Source: Clostridiaceae bacterium
GTDB taxonomy: Bacteria > Bacillota > Clostridia > Oscillospirales > Acutalibacteraceae
Reading direction: 5' to 3'
DNA length: 24,158 bases
Assembly: GCA_904502175.1 (NCBI GenBank)
Contig: CAJGDU010000002.1
Span: 1 to 24,158, forward strand
Of the stretch, positions 21,193 to 24,158 are shown in pieces. Numbering within the stretch: the stretch's first letter is position 1; each line of letters starts with the position of its first letter. The notes beneath the pieces were generated by a model. It had not been told where the DNA came from. It made no database searches and saw nothing but the letters and a program-made list of their open reading frames with translations. Made by a program: the position numbers and the translations under genes.

Positions 21193-23376
21193 ATGGAAAA
21201 ACCGTTGTTCTATCTGGGGAGCGCCTGGCTCTGGACCCTCATGCTCATTGCCTTTACCGGGACCCCGATGGCGGGGGTGCTCGGCATCCTCGCGCTGGGG
21301 GCGGCCATCTGGCTTCTGTGGCTTTTGCGCAGGACCTTCCAGGACCGGGAAAAGCTCCGCTTCTTCCTGGCGGCGGCGCTCATGGTCCTCGCGGCCTGTG
21401 TCTTCTATCTGGTCCAGTGGAACGCCGTCTACCGTCCGGCGCTCTCGCATGCGGGGGAGAAGGCGACGGGCACTTACCTCGTGACGGAGGTGCTAAACGA
21501 CAGCCCCGGCGGCGCCCACCGCTGTGTGGTGAAGGTGCTGGAGGGCGGGCCGGTCCGCCGGCTGCGCTTCTCCTCTTCCAAATACGTCCCGAAGGTGGGC
21601 GATGTGTTCTCCGCGACCCTGCAGCTCTCCGAACTCGGGGCGGGAGAGCCGGACATCCAGCGCTATTACCGCTCCCGCGGACTCTATCTCGGCGCCACGA
21701 CTTCGGGGCATGTGTACGCGGACCCGCTGCGGGAACGGGCGGCCCGGGGAGAGGTGGACCTGTCGCCGCCAAGGCTTTTTGTCTGGCGGGTCTATACCGG
21801 CCTTGCCGGGTTCCGGGACCATAGGATGGAGCACCTCTCGGACCGGCTCCCGGAAGACCTCGGCGCCATCCTCCGGGGCATGCTGGTGGGGGACAAGACG
21901 GAGATCCCCTCCGAGACGAACGAGATGTTCCGGAAGGCCGGCATCCTGCACCTCTTCGCGGTCTCCGGCTTCCACACGGCGCTCTGGACCATGCTGTTCT
22001 ACAAACTTTTGCTAAGGGTCGGTGCCGGGAAGCGGACGGCCGCCTTCGGGGCCATCCTGTTCCTTCTGGTCTTTGTGATGCTCACGGGGCTCTCCCGAAG
22101 CGCCGTCCGGGCGGGGGTCATGCTGGGCGTGTTCTTCCTCGGCCGCATGGTCGCCCGCACGTCCGAGCCCCTCAACGCCCTCGGGGCGGCGGCCCTCTGC
22201 GTCGTGGCGCCGAACCCCTTCTACGGCGGGGACGTTGGGGTCCTTCTGTCCTACTTTGCCACGCTGGGCATCCTGTCACTCTATCCGCCGCTGCTGGCCG
22301 CTCTGCGAAAACGGCTGAAGGAGCGGGTCCACAACTATAAACTCCGGAAACGGCTCGAGTCCCCGGCGGCGCTCGTTCTCCTCACGCTCAGCACCTTTGT
22401 TGCGACGCTGCCGGTGGTCACCCTGTCCTTTGGCAATGTGTCCCTCGCGGCCTTCCTCAGCAACCTGCTGGTCACCTTCGCCGCGGAGGCCGCCATCCTG
22501 CTGGCGGGGTCCGGCGCGCTCTGCTCGGCGGTCCCGGGCCTGTCGCTGATGAGCCCCTGGTGTTACCTCGGCGCCGGCATGCTCGCCCGTTACCTGCTGG
22601 CGGCGAGCGGCAGGCTGGCGGCGCTGCCCCTGAGCTATGTCTCCCTGACCGGCAGAGGCTTCGGCCTCGGGCTTGCCGCCGCTCTTCTGACGGCCACCGC
22701 CGGCTTCGTGCTCTACAGCACCCTGCAGGACCCCGGCATGGTCCGGGTGGCCGCGCTGCTGTCCGCCATCGTCCTGCTGGGCTCCGTCCTCACGGAGGCG
22801 GCCCTGAACCGGGAGGTCATCAAGGTGACCTTCCCGGACGTCAGCGGCACCTGCGCCGTCGTCTCGTACCGCCACGGGGCCGCGGTCATCGGCTGCGGGT
22901 CCGATGACTACCAGACCACGACGGCGCTGAACGACCTCTTCCAGCGGGAAGGCATCACCCGCTTCTCCGCGCTGGTCGTCCCGCGGGAACAGCAGACAGA
23001 GGCGGGGGCCATGAAGGCCGTTCTGGAAGAGCGGGAGCCGGGGTTCCTTCTGGAACCGGAGACGGTGGAGGAACAGCACATCGAGACCGTATGGCTCGCC
23101 CCGCAGATCGCCCTTCATCTCTTCCACCAGAACGGGGACTGCTGTGCCGGGCTCCTGGAGGCGGACGGGGTCCGCTTCCTCCTGCTGTTCCGGCCCACCG
23201 TGGACCTTTCCGCGCTGCCGCCGGAGGCCCGCGCCGCCCCGGTCTGTTTTGTCCGCGGAAACCCGCCGGAGGGTTTGAAGTCGGGGCCGTCTTCGTATAT
23301 AATTGTATCCGGTGAAACAGGCGAAGTCGAAGCCCGTGTCCGTCACGGGAAGCTCCGTCTGTACCAGTACCGCTGA
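21193..23376 (+). CDS. comEC: ComEC/Rec2-family membrane protein with degenerate beta-lactamase-like domain
   Basis: This 727-residue protein has the ComEC layout: N-terminal membrane segments, a soluble OB-like region (DUF4131 type, about 85-190), then a polytopic competence domain at about 217-480 starting LRGMLVGDKTEIP and containing ILHLFAVSGFHTALW. ComEC forms the channel that carries single-stranded DNA through the membrane during natural transformation. The C-terminal domain begins VTFPDVSG at about 545, where other members have a metallo-beta-lactamase fold, but the HxHxDH metal motif is replaced by PREQQTEAG (597-605). The nuclease activity is therefore probably lost. DNA import itself might remain. 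No other competence genes are in the window. holA follows 24 bases after the stop, the common comEC-holA pairing. Confidence 0.9.
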   Translation: MEKPLFYLGSAWLWTLMLIAFTGTPMAGVLGILALGAAIWLLWLLRRTFQDREKLRFFLAAALMVLAACVFYLVQWNAVYRPALSHAGEKATGTYLVTEVLNDSPGGAHRCVVKVLEGGPVRRLRFSSSKYVPKVGDVFSATLQLSELGAGEPDIQRYYRSRGLYLGATTSGHVYADPLRERAARGEVDLSPPRLFVWRVYTGLAGFRDHRMEHLSDRLPEDLGAILRGMLVGDKTEIPSETNEMFRKAGILHLFAVSGFHTALWTMLFYKLLLRVGAGKRTAAFGAILFLLVFVMLTGLSRSAVRAGVMLGVFFLGRMVARTSEPLNALGAAALCVVAPNPFYGGDVGVLLSYFATLGILSLYPPLLAALRKRLKERVHNYKLRKRLESPAALVLLTLSTFVATLPVVTLSFGNVSLAAFLSNLLVTFAAEAAILLAGSGALCSAVPGLSLMSPWCYLGAGMLARYLLAASGRLAALPLSYVSLTGRGFGLGLAAALLTATAGFVLYSTLQDPGMVRVAALLSAIVLLGSVLTEAALNREVIKVTFPDVSGTCAVVSYRHGAAVIGCGSDDYQTTTALNDLFQREGITRFSALVVPREQQTEAGAMKAVLEEREPGFLLEPETVEEQHIETVWLAPQIALHLFHQNGDCCAGLLEADGVRFLLLFRPTVDLSALPPEARAAPVCFVRGNPPEGLKSGPSSYIIVSGETGEVEARVRHGKLRLYQYR

Positions 23377-23400
23377 TGGCGGAACAAAGGAGAACTCCGT

Positions 23401-24158
23401 TTGAAATTCAACGAAAAGGGCCTGTGGCAGAACATCCAGGCACAGGAGTTCCTGCCGGTCTATCTCATCAAGGGCAGCGAACCGTACCTCAAACAGAATT
23501 ACGCGCGTCTGCTGGCGGACAATGTCGTCCCTGCCGGCCTGGACGTGTTCAACTTTCACAAGCTGGACGGCGAGACCGTCACCATGAATGAGCTGGTGGA
23601 GAGCGTGGAAGCGCTGCCGGCCATGTGTGAGCGCACCTGTGTCCTGGTCCACGACCTGGACTTTGAGAAACTCGCCGACCCGGACCGGGAGGAACTCATC
23701 GCCCTCCTGGAAGACGCCCCCGACACCTGCACTCTCATTTTCTGGCAGGATACCGTCGGCTTCCCCATGAAGACGAAAAAGATGAAAGACCTTCAGGGGC
23801 TCATCGACTCCGTCGGGGCGGTCGTCGAGCTGGAGGCGCGGAGCCGGCAGGACCTGGTCCGTTTCGTGGTCTCGGAGTGTAAAAAACAGGAGAAGATCAT
23901 CTCCACCCGCACGGCAGACTATCTGCTGGAGAACGTGGGGGAGGACATGGGCAACCTCGTCACCGAAGTCGGCAAGCTCTGCAGCTACGCGGACAAAGAG
24001 ATCACCGAGGCCGATGTGGACGCAGTCTGCATCCGCTCGCTGGAGGCCACCGCCTTCCAGATGGTCGACGCCCTTCTGGACAACAAGTTCGACCGGGTCT
24101 TCCGGTCCCTCGGCATCCTCTTCGACATGAAGACGGAGCCCATGATGATCCTCGGCGC
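23401..24158 (+). CDS. holA: DNA polymerase III delta subunit (3' truncated by window edge)
   Basis: The frame stays open from a TTG at 23401 to the window end, giving 252 residues of the usual 330-350. HolA is the clamp-loader subunit that opens the beta clamp. The start KFNEKGLWQNIQAQEFLPVY is followed by LIKGSEPYLKQNYARLL, the usual HolA N-terminal pattern, then LVHDLDFEKL and the region around ENVGEDMGNLVTEVGKLCSYA, matching the family's NDL-type motif and lid helices. AAAGGAGAA at 23386-23394 precedes the TTG at normal spacing, and no ATG lies nearby in frame, so TTG is the start. It follows comEC as in many Bacillota. Confidence 0.92.
   Translation, partial: MKFNEKGLWQNIQAQEFLPVYLIKGSEPYLKQNYARLLADNVVPAGLDVFNFHKLDGETVTMNELVESVEALPAMCERTCVLVHDLDFEKLADPDREELIALLEDAPDTCTLIFWQDTVGFPMKTKKMKDLQGLIDSVGAVVELEARSRQDLVRFVVSECKKQEKIISTRTADYLLENVGEDMGNLVTEVGKLCSYADKEITEADVDAVCIRSLEATAFQMVDALLDNKFDRVFRSLGILFDMKTEPMMILG

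Noticed and set aside
1..24158. CRISPR array, phage genes, insertion sequence or toxin-antitoxin pair
   Set aside because: No spaced repeat array, transposase, integrase or paired small ORFs with ribosome sites could be found on either strand.

Overview
The window is a GC-rich stretch of bacterial chromosome with no tRNA, rRNA, phage, insertion sequence or CRISPR visible. Gene order and protein sequence point to the Bacillota, most likely Clostridia. The evidence is the ffh-rpsP-khpA-rimM-trmD order, an HPr with both His15 and Ser46, an AlaS with a Cys-rich insert familiar from clostridial enzymes, an FtsEX operon ending in an M23 hydrolase, and strong Shine-Dalgarno sites with frequent GTG and TTG starts. 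A high-GC Oscillospirales-type organism is my best guess, but genus cannot be read from this sequence. AT-rich intergenic gaps with consensus sigma-A promoters stand out against the GC-rich genes.

Layout. 1-2774 is a translation operon: the 3' two-thirds of ffh (cut by the window edge), rpsP, khpA, rimM, trmD, ending in a terminator. 2775-3085 is an AT-rich gap with a dyad and a consensus promoter that drives ptsH (3086-3349). 3441-5339 is uvrC. 5398-7339 is rsmD-coaD plus a long coiled-coil protein, closed by a strong terminator. 7412-8125 is an RsuA-type pseudouridine synthase. 8298-9383 is a CdaR/PucR-type regulator with its own promoter. 9542-12684 is the overlapping cell-wall operon ftsE-ftsX-M23 hydrolase. 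12743-13459 (minus strand) is a GntR/HutC regulator divergent from an iron-type alcohol dehydrogenase (13718-15001). 15045-17877 (minus) is a two-gene flavoprotein operon. It is divergent from alaS (18034-20664), which is followed by a HIT-family hydrolase (20679-21020). 21193-23376 is a ComEC-like protein, and 23401 to the window end is the start of holA.

Most of this is conserved housekeeping: SRP targeting, ribosome and tRNA maturation, PTS phosphocarrier, nucleotide excision repair, CoA synthesis, cell division and cell-wall hydrolysis, alanyl-tRNA charging and replication. Two genes have evident local control: the gntR/adh pair, with shared 7-mers and dyads between the two divergent genes, and ComEC, which is preceded by a tandem 17-bp repeat carrying a dyad.

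I do not see a convincing new defence or mobile system. The points most worth a second look are the ComEC protein whose beta-lactamase-like domain has lost its metal-binding motif, the tandem operator-like repeat in front of it, the about 80-residue tail on FtsE, the Cys/His insert in the M23 domain, and the gntR/adh intergenic region.
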